A stretch of 64,000 nucleotides of DNA from Bacilli bacterium (GTDB lineage Bacteria > Bacillota_I > Bacilli_A > RFN20 > CAG-826), in the NCBI GenBank assembly GCA_035326105.1, contig DAOKYO010000002.1:496001-560000 (forward strand), given 5' to 3'. The translations under genes were made by a program, and so were the position numbers. Position 1 is the stretch's first letter. Each line of letters begins with the position of its first letter. Under the pieces are notes generated by a model that saw only the letters and a list, made by a program, of their open reading frames with translations, ran no database searches and was not told where the DNA came from. This document shows, in pieces, positions 52,647 through 61,123 of this stretch.

Positions 52647-54370
52647 CAATTATCCTCAATCTCCCAAAGGAAGCATTCGAAAGGTCTTAAATTTATTTGA
52701 TTGCCACCCACTATTAAACTCGGATTAAGATAATTACAGAGTAATGTACGATGCTCAAATCCTAAGAAGCTTGAATTAAAATTAACTGGATACGGGCGAA
52801 AATTAGCCACAACAAAAAGGTGCTTTTTTCCTGGGTGACGATAGGCAAAGACATTCGGATCATCTTCATTTTCCAAAACAAAATCACTCATCGTCACCGA
52901 ATCAAGAATTGCCATATCTTTACGTAAGGCGATTGCTTGGCGATAGAAATTAAAAATCGAATCCGGATCTTTTATCTCATCTTCCGCATTTACTTCCTGA
53001 TAGTTATTCACGGGTTTAATACGGGGAGGAACTAGACTAAATCCGGCATATGGGGCGTTTTTCCATTGCATAGGGGTGCGAGAGTTAATACGAGATGTTC
53101 GTCTCAAAAACCGTAATATTAGCTCATCATCGAGTCCTCGTTTACGCGCATCAAAAATATAATTTCGCGCACTGACATCGCTTGTAAAGTCATCTAAAGA
53201 CTGATAGTCAACATTGCTCATTCCAAGTTCTTCACCTTGATAAAGAAAGGGTGTCCCATACATAAACAGGAGAACTAATGCGAGCATCTTTCCTGATTCT
53301 TTTCGAAAAGCCACATTACCATACTGACTAAGAACTCGCGGATGATCGTGATTTACCCAATATAAAGGGAGCCAGGCATCGCGATGGCAGTCATTATACC
53401 AACGAGCAAAATTATGTTTTAAATTCCAAACATTAGTAATGATTTGATCATCGCGTAATGTCTCACTTCCATATGCTCCATTTTCCCAGCAGGTATCAAA
53501 ATTAAAAACCATATTAATTGATCCATAATCCTTATGGGAATACTTTAGAGCCGTCAGCGTAGTGGAGCTTCCTCCGACCTCGCCTACCGTCATAGCCAAG
53601 GGATAGTCTTCCAATACCGCTTTCTTAAATTCGTGAAGGTAATCAAATAGGCGCTCGCGATTAGAAAACTTACTTACATCCAAAGTCAATCCATCATAAT
53701 CCGGATTTTGAGTCGAATTGGCAAATGAAAGATCGCGAGCTAAGTGGGCAATCGCATCCAGGCGAAAGCCATCAATGCCTAAATCTAAATAGTGACGGGC
53801 AATCTCGTAGATTTTCTTTCTTAATAGGGGATTTTCCCAATTTAAATCCGGCATTTTCTTGGAGAAAATTCGCATGTAATACTCATCCGCCACTTCGTCA
53901 TACGCCCACGCCGAGTCGCTAAAAAAGCCCCGCCAATTATTCGGCGGTTGTCGATTACCCTTTTCATCATATCGGGGTGGTTGCCAAATATAGTAATCAT
54001 GTTCTTCCGATTGCCGATTTTTACGGGCTTCGATAAACCAAGCATTTTCATCCGAAGTGTGGTTGAGAACAAAGTCCATAATAACGTGGATGCCGAGCTC
54101 ATGCGCCTGTTTGATCAACTCTTTTAAATCGTCATTCGTGCCAAACAATGGATTAACGCGGTAATAATCGGAAATATCGTATCCATTATCATCCATCGGC
54201 GACTCTAAAAATGGGCAAATCCAAATTAAATCGATGCCTAGCATTTTTAGATAATGAAGTTTACTAGTTATACCCGGCAAATCACCGATACCATCGTTGT
54301 TGCTATCGGCAAATGTCTGGGGATATATCTCGTAGCCAACGGCCTTTTTCCACCAAATTCTTTTTTCCAT
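52646..54370 (-). CDS. malL: Oligo-1,6-glucosidase / alpha-glucosidase (GH13_31)
   Basis: 574 residues, cytoplasmic. GH13 motifs: region I DFVLNHTSDENAWF, region II GFRLDAIAHLA (nucleophile Asp), region III VGEVGGSS (acid/base Glu), region IV WVNHDHPRVLSQYGN. The N-terminus WWKKAVGYEIYPQTFADSNN is typical of oligo-1,6-glucosidases and trehalose-6-phosphate hydrolases. The Val after the catalytic Asp in other isomaltases is Ala here, so substrate preference is open. It would release glucose from imported isomalto- or maltodextrins. I chose ATG 54370; a TTG frame reaches 54385. It directly follows the Nudix gene. Confidence 0.94.
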   Translation of the reverse strand: MEKRIWWKKAVGYEIYPQTFADSNNDGIGDLPGITSKLHYLKMLGIDLIWICPFLESPMDDNGYDISDYYRVNPLFGTNDDLKELIKQAHELGIHVIMDFVLNHTSDENAWFIEARKNRQSEEHDYYIWQPPRYDEKGNRQPPNNWRGFFSDSAWAYDEVADEYYMRIFSKKMPDLNWENPLLRKKIYEIARHYLDLGIDGFRLDAIAHLARDLSFANSTQNPDYDGLTLDVSKFSNRERLFDYLHEFKKAVLEDYPLAMTVGEVGGSSTTLTALKYSHKDYGSINMVFNFDTCWENGAYGSETLRDDQIITNVWNLKHNFARWYNDCHRDAWLPLYWVNHDHPRVLSQYGNVAFRKESGKMLALVLLFMYGTPFLYQGEELGMSNVDYQSLDDFTSDVSARNYIFDARKRGLDDELILRFLRRTSRINSRTPMQWKNAPYAGFSLVPPRIKPVNNYQEVNAEDEIKDPDSIFNFYRQAIALRKDMAILDSVTMSDFVLENEDDPNVFAYRHPGKKHLFVVANFRPYPVNFNSSFLGFEHRTLLCNYLNPSLIVGGNQINLRPFECFLWEIEDN

Positions 54371-54377
54371 ATTGCTC

Positions 54378-54983
54378 TCAGTCAAAAATACTTTCTCCGT
54401 TTATTGCCGCAAAAATAATTCTCTTGATCTCTGCTTCCGTCATCTTTTTAGAAAGGGTAGGAAGGGCATTAGGATCAAAATAATCCACATTCAATGTTTC
54501 ATATTCGTGTTCATGAAGCGAGCCTTGAACTTTACCCTTAAATACAAGCGCATATTCAGGAACACTCACCGGGCTTACAAATGGTGTCCGATTAATCACT
54601 CCAACCAAGCGCTCGATAACGACATCGGCTCCCGCCTCTTGCCGACACTCATTGCGGGCGGCTTCGCTAGGGGAATCATATAGATCACACCAACCTCCGG
54701 GAAGGGAATATCCTTGATCTTTCGCCTCTTGCACTAAGAGCACCTGCCCTTTTTCGTTAAGACAAATGGTACGGACGCTGATGTTCGGGGTTGGATAAAT
54801 TCTACGCTCAAAGATGGTATTGGGCGTGAGGTTGACATGCTCAAAACTTTCAATCATCATATTTGATTCATCAAGAATTGTCTGATAATTGGTCAACGCG
54901 TAAGGGTCGGTCGAGAAAGTCAGACCAATTCGTGCGATTGAATTGATTTTTAGTAAAAAATCATAGTAGTTTTTGCTTTCCAT
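54378..54983 (-). CDS. Nudix hydrolase with N-terminal helical domain
   Basis: 201 residues. An N-terminal helical domain (about 1-65) like that of nucleoside-diphosphate-linked-moiety hydrolases is followed by the Nudix domain. The Nudix box GGWCDLYDSPSEAARNECRQ, continued by EAGADV, has the conserved Gly, Glu and Arg-Glu...Glu residues. It likely hydrolyses a nucleotide sugar or ADP-ribose-type substrate; the neighbour glmM suggests a nucleotide sugar (inference). It starts directly at the glmM stop with no ribosome site of its own, so translation is coupled. Confidence 0.9.
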   Translation of the reverse strand: MESKNYYDFLLKINSIARIGLTFSTDPYALTNYQTILDESNMMIESFEHVNLTPNTIFERRIYPTPNISVRTICLNEKGQVLLVQEAKDQGYSLPGGWCDLYDSPSEAARNECRQEAGADVVIERLVGVINRTPFVSPVSVPEYALVFKGKVQGSLHEHEYETLNVDYFDPNALPTLSKKMTEAEIKRIIFAAINGESIFD

Positions 54984-56318
54984 TTAATAATCCAGTCCAT
55001 TTATATAATTTGCGATATGCTCGACAACGCGGGCCGTCTCTTCGATAGAAGGCGTTTCCGCCATTACTCTTATTAACTGCTCGGTTCCGCTCGGTCTTAC
55101 TAGAACTCGACCCTTGCCTTTTAGTTTTTTATTTTCTTCTTCAATGATGCTTTGAAGGCCTTCATTGGCCATCACGGCATTTTTGTTGAAGACTTTAACG
55201 TTGATCAGCTTTTGCGGATAATACTCAAGCCCTTCCAATAATTCCAACAGACTTTTATTTTCCGAACACATCACCTTTAAAATTTTAACCGCGGTCAATA
55301 AGCCATCTCCCGTGTTTAAATCATCCATAAAGATAATGTGCCCACTCTGCTCGCCTCCGAGCGAAAGATGTTTTTGCTTAAGCAGAGATTGAACATACTT
55401 GTCGCCCACATCGGTTTCTTCAATCGCAAAGCCTTGATCAATTAAGGATTTTTTAGTTCCATAATTACTCATAACCGTCATGACAACCGTGTTTTGATTC
55501 AGTTTGTCGCGGGCGCGAAGACTGCGGGCAGCGATATATATTAAGGCATCACCATCGACCACTTGTCCGTTGGGAGCCACCGCCAGAAGACGATCGGCAT
55601 CGCCGTCAAAACTAAAACCAATATCATATTTTTTAGCTCGCATAGCCTCCTGAAGAGTGCTTATGTGCGTTGAGCCGCAGAAATCATTGATGTTCTGCCC
55701 ATTCGGTATGTTGTTTATAAAATCGGTTTGAATGCCTATTCGAGCGAAGAGAATCGGTGCCAGTTTGCTGGCTGATCCGTTAGCGCAATCGACCAGGACT
55801 CGCAATTTGCTAAAATTATGCGCTTTATCAATCAAAAAATCCAAATACTCATTCACTAGATAAAGGCCATCAATAACAATTCCAATCTTTTCGTTTCGGG
55901 CGAAAGGCAAGTCATCATCGCAGCGGTCAATATATTCATCAATTTGACATTCCAAAGCGGAGGATATTTTTTCGCCCTCATGGCTGAATATTTTTATACC
56001 GTTATCATAATATGGGTTATGTGAGGCGCTTATCATGATACCAAAATCAAAATGGTGTTTGTGGGTGATATAGGAAATACTCGGAGTAGTGGTAATACCC
56101 ATATCGTAGACCCAAGATCCACTGGCAATAATTCCCGTTACCAGAGCACTAAAAAGCAGTTGACCGCTGACTCGAGTGTCGCGTCCAATCACAATGCGGC
56201 GAGGCTGGCTTTTGGATGAACAACCGATGTAACGGCCGATGCGATAAGCCATATCGACCGTCAACTGTTCGTTGACCAGGCCGCGGATTCCATCCGTTCC
56301 AAAATACTTGCTCTGCAT
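54984..56318 (-). CDS. glmM: Phosphoglucosamine mutase
   Basis: 444 residues of the alpha-D-phosphohexomutase family. GlmM converts glucosamine-6-phosphate to glucosamine-1-phosphate on the way to UDP-GlcNAc. Motifs: N-terminal KYFGTDGIRG, phosphoserine loop ISASHNP (Ser99), Mg2+ site FDGDADR, and C-terminal phosphate-binding RPSGTEQLIRVM. Length is exact for the family. It lies 10 bases after cdaA, the conserved cdaA-glmM neighbourhood of Firmicutes, but the usual cdaR gene between them is missing. Confidence 0.96.
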   Translation of the reverse strand: MQSKYFGTDGIRGLVNEQLTVDMAYRIGRYIGCSSKSQPRRIVIGRDTRVSGQLLFSALVTGIIASGSWVYDMGITTTPSISYITHKHHFDFGIMISASHNPYYDNGIKIFSHEGEKISSALECQIDEYIDRCDDDLPFARNEKIGIVIDGLYLVNEYLDFLIDKAHNFSKLRVLVDCANGSASKLAPILFARIGIQTDFINNIPNGQNINDFCGSTHISTLQEAMRAKKYDIGFSFDGDADRLLAVAPNGQVVDGDALIYIAARSLRARDKLNQNTVVMTVMSNYGTKKSLIDQGFAIEETDVGDKYVQSLLKQKHLSLGGEQSGHIIFMDDLNTGDGLLTAVKILKVMCSENKSLLELLEGLEYYPQKLINVKVFNKNAVMANEGLQSIIEEENKKLKGKGRVLVRPSGTEQLIRVMAETPSIEETARVVEHIANYINGLDY

Positions 56319-56328
56319 GATAACTTAA

Positions 56329-57132
56329 TCACTTGTCTCCGTCTTCTTCCATATATTCACGAAATATTCTTGGAAAATTATCAAGGCTAACCGATTCTAA
56401 TTCTCCGGCGCAGGCGATTGAAATGCGCCCGGTTTCTTCACTGACAACAACAGTAACGGAATCGGTGATTTCACTGATACCAATCGCGGCCCGATGCCGG
56501 CTTCCAAACTTTCCTGACAGCGGTTTAGTCGTCGCCGTATAATAGACACTGGCCGCCAAAATGACATTATCGCGAATGACCACGGCTCCATCATGAAGAC
56601 GCGTCCCTGGATAAAAAATTGTCACTAGGAGTTCACTTGATACTGGAGCATTAACCATTGTTCCGTTTTTAATAAAATCATTGAGTGGATTCTTTTTTTC
56701 AAAAGTCATTATTGCTCCGGTTTTTGATTTTGAAAGACTGGTAGTAGCGGCAAAAATATCGTGGTAAAAAGCTTCCTTATCAAAGACTTTAAAGTTTCGA
56801 CTTTTCCCCTTTACTCTAAAAAAAGATAATTTTTTCCCTTTAAGAGCGTTAGCAGCAAAAATCCGAAAATCACCAACATTGGCGATTGTAATTAAAGTGG
56901 CCAGAAAAATCAAAAAGAGCATTGAGGCCATTGCTAAATTCGAAAGTGAAAAGAAAACCGCAAATTCAAAAACGGCCGCCCCCAAGGTAAAAAAGATGCG
57001 GGCAAACCAACGCCGCACCAATAGCCAAACAAAAATAACCAAAGCGGCCACAAGAAGCGTAGAAAGTCCAAATTCAAGCCAAAAATCTAATGATTGAGTA
57101 TTTGGTAAGGCCAAATAAAGGATATTGATCAT
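56329..57132 (-). CDS. cdaA: Diadenylate cyclase, CdaA type
   Basis: 267 residues. Three N-terminal membrane helices (about 15-85) are followed by the DisA_N cyclase domain that makes c-di-AMP from two ATP. The two catalytic motifs are intact: Asp-Gly-Ala in TRLHDGAVVI (181-183) and Arg-His-Arg in GSRHRAAIGIS (212-214). c-di-AMP controls potassium and osmolyte transport and cell wall balance. The chosen ATG overlaps the pgpA stop (ATGA) and has AAAGGAG upstream. cdaR is absent from this locus; glmM follows directly. Confidence 0.95.
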   Translation of the reverse strand: MINILYLALPNTQSLDFWLEFGLSTLLVAALVIFVWLLVRRWFARIFFTLGAAVFEFAVFFSLSNLAMASMLFLIFLATLITIANVGDFRIFAANALKGKKLSFFRVKGKSRNFKVFDKEAFYHDIFAATTSLSKSKTGAIMTFEKKNPLNDFIKNGTMVNAPVSSELLVTIFYPGTRLHDGAVVIRDNVILAASVYYTATTKPLSGKFGSRHRAAIGISEITDSVTVVVSEETGRISIACAGELESVSLDNFPRIFREYMEEDGDK

Positions 57133-57629
57133 TTGCTTTCTCCTTTCTTTGTCCACCGATGGGCAAAGCGAGAAGCGGCGGATGCGGCAATCGCTCCAAC
57201 AATATCATCGATAAAAGTATTGCAGTGATCTCCGTTTTTACCGGCTCGATTCAGCTTATCGATTACTCCGTATTTGTTTTTGTCTATAAAGCCAAAATTG
57301 GTTAGGGCTATGGAGCCATATAGGTTGCATATCCCATAGGCTATTACTTCATCTACCCCATATAATCCTTCGTCACGCAAGAGCAGCTCCTGCAGTTTCG
57401 GATTATTCATTTTTCTTTGCTCGGCCAGCATATCGAGTTCGATTGCCGTCATAATCGCAAACTGAACTTCTCGTTTATCGATAACGCTCAGAACCGAATC
57501 CATCAATTCTTCTTTTTTTAAGTCGATATGATAATCTTGCTGTAAGTAGCGGGCACATTCAGCAATATCTTCCAAAGTAACCCCTCGGGTCTCTAATAAA
57601 TCGATACATTGATCGCGAAAATTTTCCAT
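57129..57629 (-). CDS. pgpA: Phosphatidylglycerophosphatase A-like protein
   Basis: 166 residues of the PgpA/YutG-like family (soluble low-temperature-requirement form). Conserved parts are LLRDEGLYGVDEVIAYGICN, YGSIALTNFGFIDKNKYG and the acidic cluster HCNTFIDDIVGAIAASAASR. PgpA dephosphorylates phosphatidylglycerophosphate in phosphatidylglycerol synthesis; YutG-type members may have other substrates. The ATG at 57629 is chosen because GGAGG lies five bases upstream; a GTG frame reaches 57668. It is the first gene of a tightly packed run through cdaA, glmM, Nudix, malL and the regulator. Confidence 0.85.
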   Translation of the reverse strand: MENFRDQCIDLLETRGVTLEDIAECARYLQQDYHIDLKKEELMDSVLSVIDKREVQFAIMTAIELDMLAEQRKMNNPKLQELLLRDEGLYGVDEVIAYGICNLYGSIALTNFGFIDKNKYGVIDKLNRAGKNGDHCNTFIDDIVGAIAASAASRFAHRWTKKGESK

Positions 57630-57824
57630 AACATCCTCCAATTCGGAGTAACTAAACAAGTTATTCACGTTTATATTTTAAGTTTAGCAAATTAGTAAAA
57701 ATGATTAAATATTTTCTACGTAAATAAATGAACTTTTTCGTCAATTTGCACAATTGAGTTGTTTAAAGCTATGCAATAATTATTGTAGCAAGGATTTATG
57801 GTATATTTTGCGGACTTAGATTAG

Positions 57825-58451
57825 TTATTTTAAATGACTTGTTCTTTTTTGAGCTATAACTAAAAGATCTCTAGTCCCCGTTGTTTTCTCTTCATAGTTT
57901 TCATACCAAGATATGATAGAAAAATTATTATCCATCAGGGCCTTTTTGAGTTCATCTTTTGCCAAGGCACTATAAGAAAAACTATGTGAAAACATTTTTC
58001 CTAAAATAGTTTCATGCCTAATTCCATGGGTAAAAAGCAAATAGCCATCGTCAACTAATAGGGAAGCAAACTTTTTGTATATCGATAATTGGTCATCAAG
58101 ATCTATATGCCAAATACTATCAAAAGCAATAATCGCGTCAAATTTATCATCATTTTTATAGTCTAAAAAGTCCGTATTAATAAATATGGTGTTCTCTAGA
58201 TTCAATTCCTTAGCAAAATCTATCATCTTATTGGATATGTCAATTCCCACTACCTTGAATTTGCTGTCCGAAAGATAGACGTCTATGGGCTTTCCCGTTC
58301 CACAGCCGACATCCAATACGCTTGCCTTTGATGGTAGAAGTTTACAAAAATCTTTAATGCACTGGTTTACTTCCTTGCTATTTCTTATCGAAGCCCAATC
58401 ATCGACAATTGCATTATACGATTCAATATTTATGTTATTTTTTGTGTCCAT
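57825..58451 (-). CDS. SAM-dependent class I methyltransferase
   Basis: 208 residues with a Rossmann-type methyltransferase core. Motif I is VLDVGCGTGKP (about residues 43-53), motif II VVGIDISNKMIDFAKEL, and DAIIAFDSIWHI is the acceptor-side strand. The substrate is unknown; it resembles small-molecule methyltransferases. I chose the ATG at 58451, with CGGAGG five bases upstream. The upstream methyltransferase gene ends 15 bases earlier, so they are in one operon. Confidence 0.85.
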   Translation of the reverse strand: MDTKNNINIESYNAIVDDWASIRNSKEVNQCIKDFCKLLPSKASVLDVGCGTGKPIDVYLSDSKFKVVGIDISNKMIDFAKELNLENTIFINTDFLDYKNDDKFDAIIAFDSIWHIDLDDQLSIYKKFASLLVDDGYLLFTHGIRHETILGKMFSHSFSYSALAKDELKKALMDNNFSIISWYENYEEKTTGTRDLLVIAQKRTSHLK

Positions 58452-58465
58452 TGCAACCTCCGACA

Positions 58466-59338
58466 TTAATTTGTTACTTTTTCAATTATCGTTCTAGACA
58501 GACCATAGCCAATCTCTTCATTAAAAACAGAAAATTTTTTCTTGTCTAATAATTTTTCGATTGCGATTATACTTGGCGCATAAATAAACTTTCCCCCAAC
58601 TTTCAAGGAATTAAGGATTTTGAAGTATGCTTCAGCGTATTTTTCAACTTCTTCATCATTAAAAGCTAAATGGCGGTTAAAATGATTTGAAAATGCCATG
58701 TTAGACAAAATAAACTGCCATTTATTTGTGCCATAATCAAACGATAAGAAGTTAGATTTTAAAATATTCTCTTGCTTTGAATCATATCGATCTAGGCCAT
58801 ATATTTCTATTCCTAATTCTTCTAGGTGATTAACTAAATTAAAGTTTTGCCCACATCCGATATCTAAAATTGGCCCCGTTATATGATGCTTGTCTAAACC
58901 TAGTATCTCCGCTTGAAAACCAGCGGAGTATTCTTCGTTTGCAAAAGTTTTAATTCCATCTTTGCTTATCTCTTTTAAAAATGGATTTGTGCGTAATAAA
59001 AAAGCTTCTATTCTTAAGAAATGATTGCTTTCGATTGTTTTTTTAGATAGACGTTTTCTATGGACTATTTCTTCTAGCGTTTCTGCATATACATCGCTTA
59101 AGGCGGCAAAATCATCATCACTGAAATTGATATATTGATTGTATTTAAAGAGTTTTTGCATAAAACGAGCCGTGCAATATTCTAGAATGGCCTTCTTACT
59201 CGCTTTCGATAAGAAAGACTTTTTTAAACCCGCGATTAATTCGGAATCAATGCCTGCCAATTCATGCTCAAAAATATTTATTTTGTAATTTGTGTCTATT
59301 TGCTTATCAATCAGTTGCTCAATATTGGTTAAGTTCAT
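58466..59338 (-). CDS. SAM-dependent methyltransferase with N-terminal helical region
   Basis: 290 residues from ATG 59338; the frame is open to 59473, so a start further upstream is possible. The first 145 residues are helical and not recognised. The C-terminal half has a methyltransferase fold: GPILDIGCGQNFNLVNHLEE (motif I), IYGLDRYDSKQ, and a core strand FILSNMAFSNH where many methyltransferases have DxPW or DxVH. It ends with ISYGLSRTIIEK-like strands. The substrate is unknown. The gene is AT-richer than its neighbours and forms a pair with the next methyltransferase, perhaps an accessory module. Confidence 0.8.
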   Translation of the reverse strand: MNLTNIEQLIDKQIDTNYKINIFEHELAGIDSELIAGLKKSFLSKASKKAILEYCTARFMQKLFKYNQYINFSDDDFAALSDVYAETLEEIVHRKRLSKKTIESNHFLRIEAFLLRTNPFLKEISKDGIKTFANEEYSAGFQAEILGLDKHHITGPILDIGCGQNFNLVNHLEELGIEIYGLDRYDSKQENILKSNFLSFDYGTNKWQFILSNMAFSNHFNRHLAFNDEEVEKYAEAYFKILNSLKVGGKFIYAPSIIAIEKLLDKKKFSVFNEEIGYGLSRTIIEKVTN

Positions 59339-59473
59339 TTTTGTTCCCATTTCATCGCTACTAAATTGTAATCCTATATAAAGCATTTTTTCAAAATTAA
59401 TAATAAGATTTTTGTTATTTAACATGCTTCTTGTCAATATTTGACAATATTTTAACACAAAACATAAAACCAC

Positions 59474-59782
59474 TACTAGGGCAGTTAAGTATAGATTGTT
59501 TATAAACTAATTAATATTAAATGTGTGATTTAATAACGGACAATCTCTATCAGAGGCGGTTTTTTCATAAAAATGACAGGTATCCAAAATAATAGTCTAT
59601 TTCATGATTTTAGACGATTTTGTTTCAATAATTTGGATTTTTAATATTTCATATGAAATATGTTCATACTCGTGTCAGAACTTAATCATCCTCAGTTCAA
59701 ACCCGTGTCACAAATCCCATTTTGATTAATGATGTCTGCCGCAAGTCGGATTTGAACCATAATTATTAAGCCCTAAATAACC
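59474..59782. other. AT-rich intergenic region with a perfect palindrome
   Basis: About 310 bases without a gene. The one clear structure is ATATTTCATATGAAATAT at 59644-59661, an 18-bp perfect palindrome. Two stretches at about 59693-59706 and 59746-59756 resemble tRNA T arms but have no surrounding cloverleaf. Confidence 0.45.
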
Positions 59783-59810
59783 AAAAATCAGTCACTTTTG
59801 ACTGATTTTT
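59783..59810. terminator. Terminator after tRNA-Gly (CCC)
   Basis: AAAAATCAGTC/GACTGATTTTT 11-base perfect stem, loop of six, with T runs on both strands. It ends the tRNA transcript 30 bases downstream. Confidence 0.8.
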
Positions 59811-59839
59811 GCCAATTAATTACTAATTCAATATGTTTT

Positions 59840-59913
59840 TGGAGCAGTCGACGGGAATCGAACCCGCATAGTCAGCTTGGGAAGCTGAAGTTCTACCACT
59901 GAACTACGACTGC
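59840..59913 (-). tRNA. tRNA-Gly (anticodon CCC)
   Basis: Acceptor GCAGTCG pairs with CGACTGC. The anticodon stem is TCAGC/GCTGA around loop TTCCCAA, the T arm is GGGTTCGATTCCC, and CCA is encoded. Confidence 0.95.
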
Positions 59914-59922
59914 AGCAAAGCC

Positions 59923-59951
59923 ATTATATATGTTGACAAAAATATGCGCAA
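59923..59951 (-). promoter_or_regulatory. Promoter of tRNA-Gly (CCC)
   Basis: TTGCGC, 17-bp spacer, TATAAT on the minus strand, 10 bases before the tRNA. Confidence 0.65.
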
Positions 59952-59955
59952 TAAG

Positions 59956-59980
59956 AAAAGGTCACCGACAGTGACCTTTT
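59956..59980 (-). terminator. Terminator of the 340-residue lipoprotein gene
   Basis: AAAAGGTCAC/GTGACCTTTT perfect 10-base stem with a five-base loop, 18 bases after the stop. It immediately precedes the tRNA-Gly promoter. Confidence 0.8.
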
Positions 59981-59997
59981 AATATTTTATTGTCGGG

Positions 59998-61020
59998 TTA
60001 AGCTTCAACCAAACTAGCTAGAATATGAATTCCATTAAACGCTCCCGCAACCAGCGTTGTATCCGGAGCAACTAGGTAGCCATTAACAATCGGATCAATG
60101 GTAACGATTTTTTCTAAAACCGCTCCAGTTAACGAAATTGAATAACGCGCTGTTTCCGTCGTGCCATCGCTGACAATGTAATATAGACTGTCCTCTACCA
60201 TCTCAAAGTTGGCACTGGATGGACTAGCAAGCAAAACATTGCCTTCCGCATCGATTAAATCAAAGTAGCGATATTCAATTACCGTGGTCGTCGAACTTTG
60301 ATCCTCCAGTAGAAACTTGTTTGCAGTATCCGTTTCATCGGCAAAATAGACATTGGTAACTACGGTCGCATCATTTTCGTCTCCCGTTGTCACCGTTTCA
60401 GCGAAAAGAGCTCCGGCGATATCTTCGGAAATAAACGGCTTTACCTCTTCGCCAATTGTCCCGGTCGCTGAAGTCTCAATGTATATATTTAAATAATCGC
60501 CGACAGTAACATTGGTATAATCCCCAAAGCCATTGGGAAGAGAACTTTTTAAATCATCGTTTACCCATGTCACCCGTAAAGCACGGGCATCGGAAACAGT
60601 CACTTCTTTAGAGGAATATTTATATTGGGTGTAGGGGATAGTACTAGTTTTGGCAATGCTGGTAATATCCTTATAAAAAAGTTCATTGTCAACGATAGAA
60701 AAACGAGAGTAGTCTCCCTTAGCCACCAAATCATTGCCATCAAACCGCATGTCATCAAAAGCGACTTTGGCGATACCGAATGAAGCCACTTTCTCTTCAT
60801 TATCAAGTTGCACAGTTAACCCTGTATCTTCATCGGTAAAAGAGACGATTATATTTTCGCCCACCGCGGAAAAAGATAATGATCCTGTCGCCGTCACATA
60901 TCTAAAAGCCGTTTCGTTAAATGAATTAGCATAGTTGTTGGCATTCGTAAATAAAGTACATCCCGTAAGAGCTAAAGTAGCCAAAGTAATACCGAATATT
61001 TTCGGCCATTTTTTGTTCAT
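59998..61020 (-). CDS. Lipoprotein related to the one at 33862
   Basis: 340 residues. Signal peptide and lipobox ALTGC (about residues 17-21) are followed by two beta-rich parts. The first (about 40-190) aligns with the 173-residue lipoprotein at 33862 through TGSLSFSAVGENIIVSF, FSIVDNELFYKD and VTVGDYLNIYIE; the second (about 190-340) has no counterpart there but may be a diverged second copy. The function is unknown. The ATG at 61020 has GGAGG directly upstream; a GTG frame reaches 61032. An extended -10 lies at 61050-61058 and a palindromic TAAGCGCTTA at 61098-61107. Confidence 0.82.
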   Translation of the reverse strand: MNKKWPKIFGITLATLALTGCTLFTNANNYANSFNETAFRYVTATGSLSFSAVGENIIVSFTDEDTGLTVQLDNEEKVASFGIAKVAFDDMRFDGNDLVAKGDYSRFSIVDNELFYKDITSIAKTSTIPYTQYKYSSKEVTVSDARALRVTWVNDDLKSSLPNGFGDYTNVTVGDYLNIYIETSATGTIGEEVKPFISEDIAGALFAETVTTGDENDATVVTNVYFADETDTANKFLLEDQSSTTTVIEYRYFDLIDAEGNVLLASPSSANFEMVEDSLYYIVSDGTTETARYSISLTGAVLEKIVTIDPIVNGYLVAPDTTLVAGAFNGIHILASLVEA

Positions 61021-61049
61021 ATAATCCTCCACGATTTGTTTTCATCAAA

Positions 61050-61058
61050 ATTATATCA
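61050..61058 (-). promoter_or_regulatory. Extended -10 promoter of the 340-residue lipoprotein gene
   Basis: TGATATAAT on the minus strand fits TGnTATAAT. It gives a leader of about 25 bases. A palindrome TAAGCGCTTA, cre-like at 11 of 14 positions in context, lies about 45 bases upstream. Confidence 0.55.
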
Positions 61059-61123
61059 CAAAAACAAAAGAGGAAAAGCAAAGTTTAACAATTTAAGTAA
61101 GCGCTTAACGTTAACTATATTTT

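Noticed and set aside
59693..59756. Possible additional tRNA upstream of tRNA-Gly (CCC)
   Set aside because: Only T-loop-like bases are present; the T stem, anticodon arm and acceptor stem do not form.
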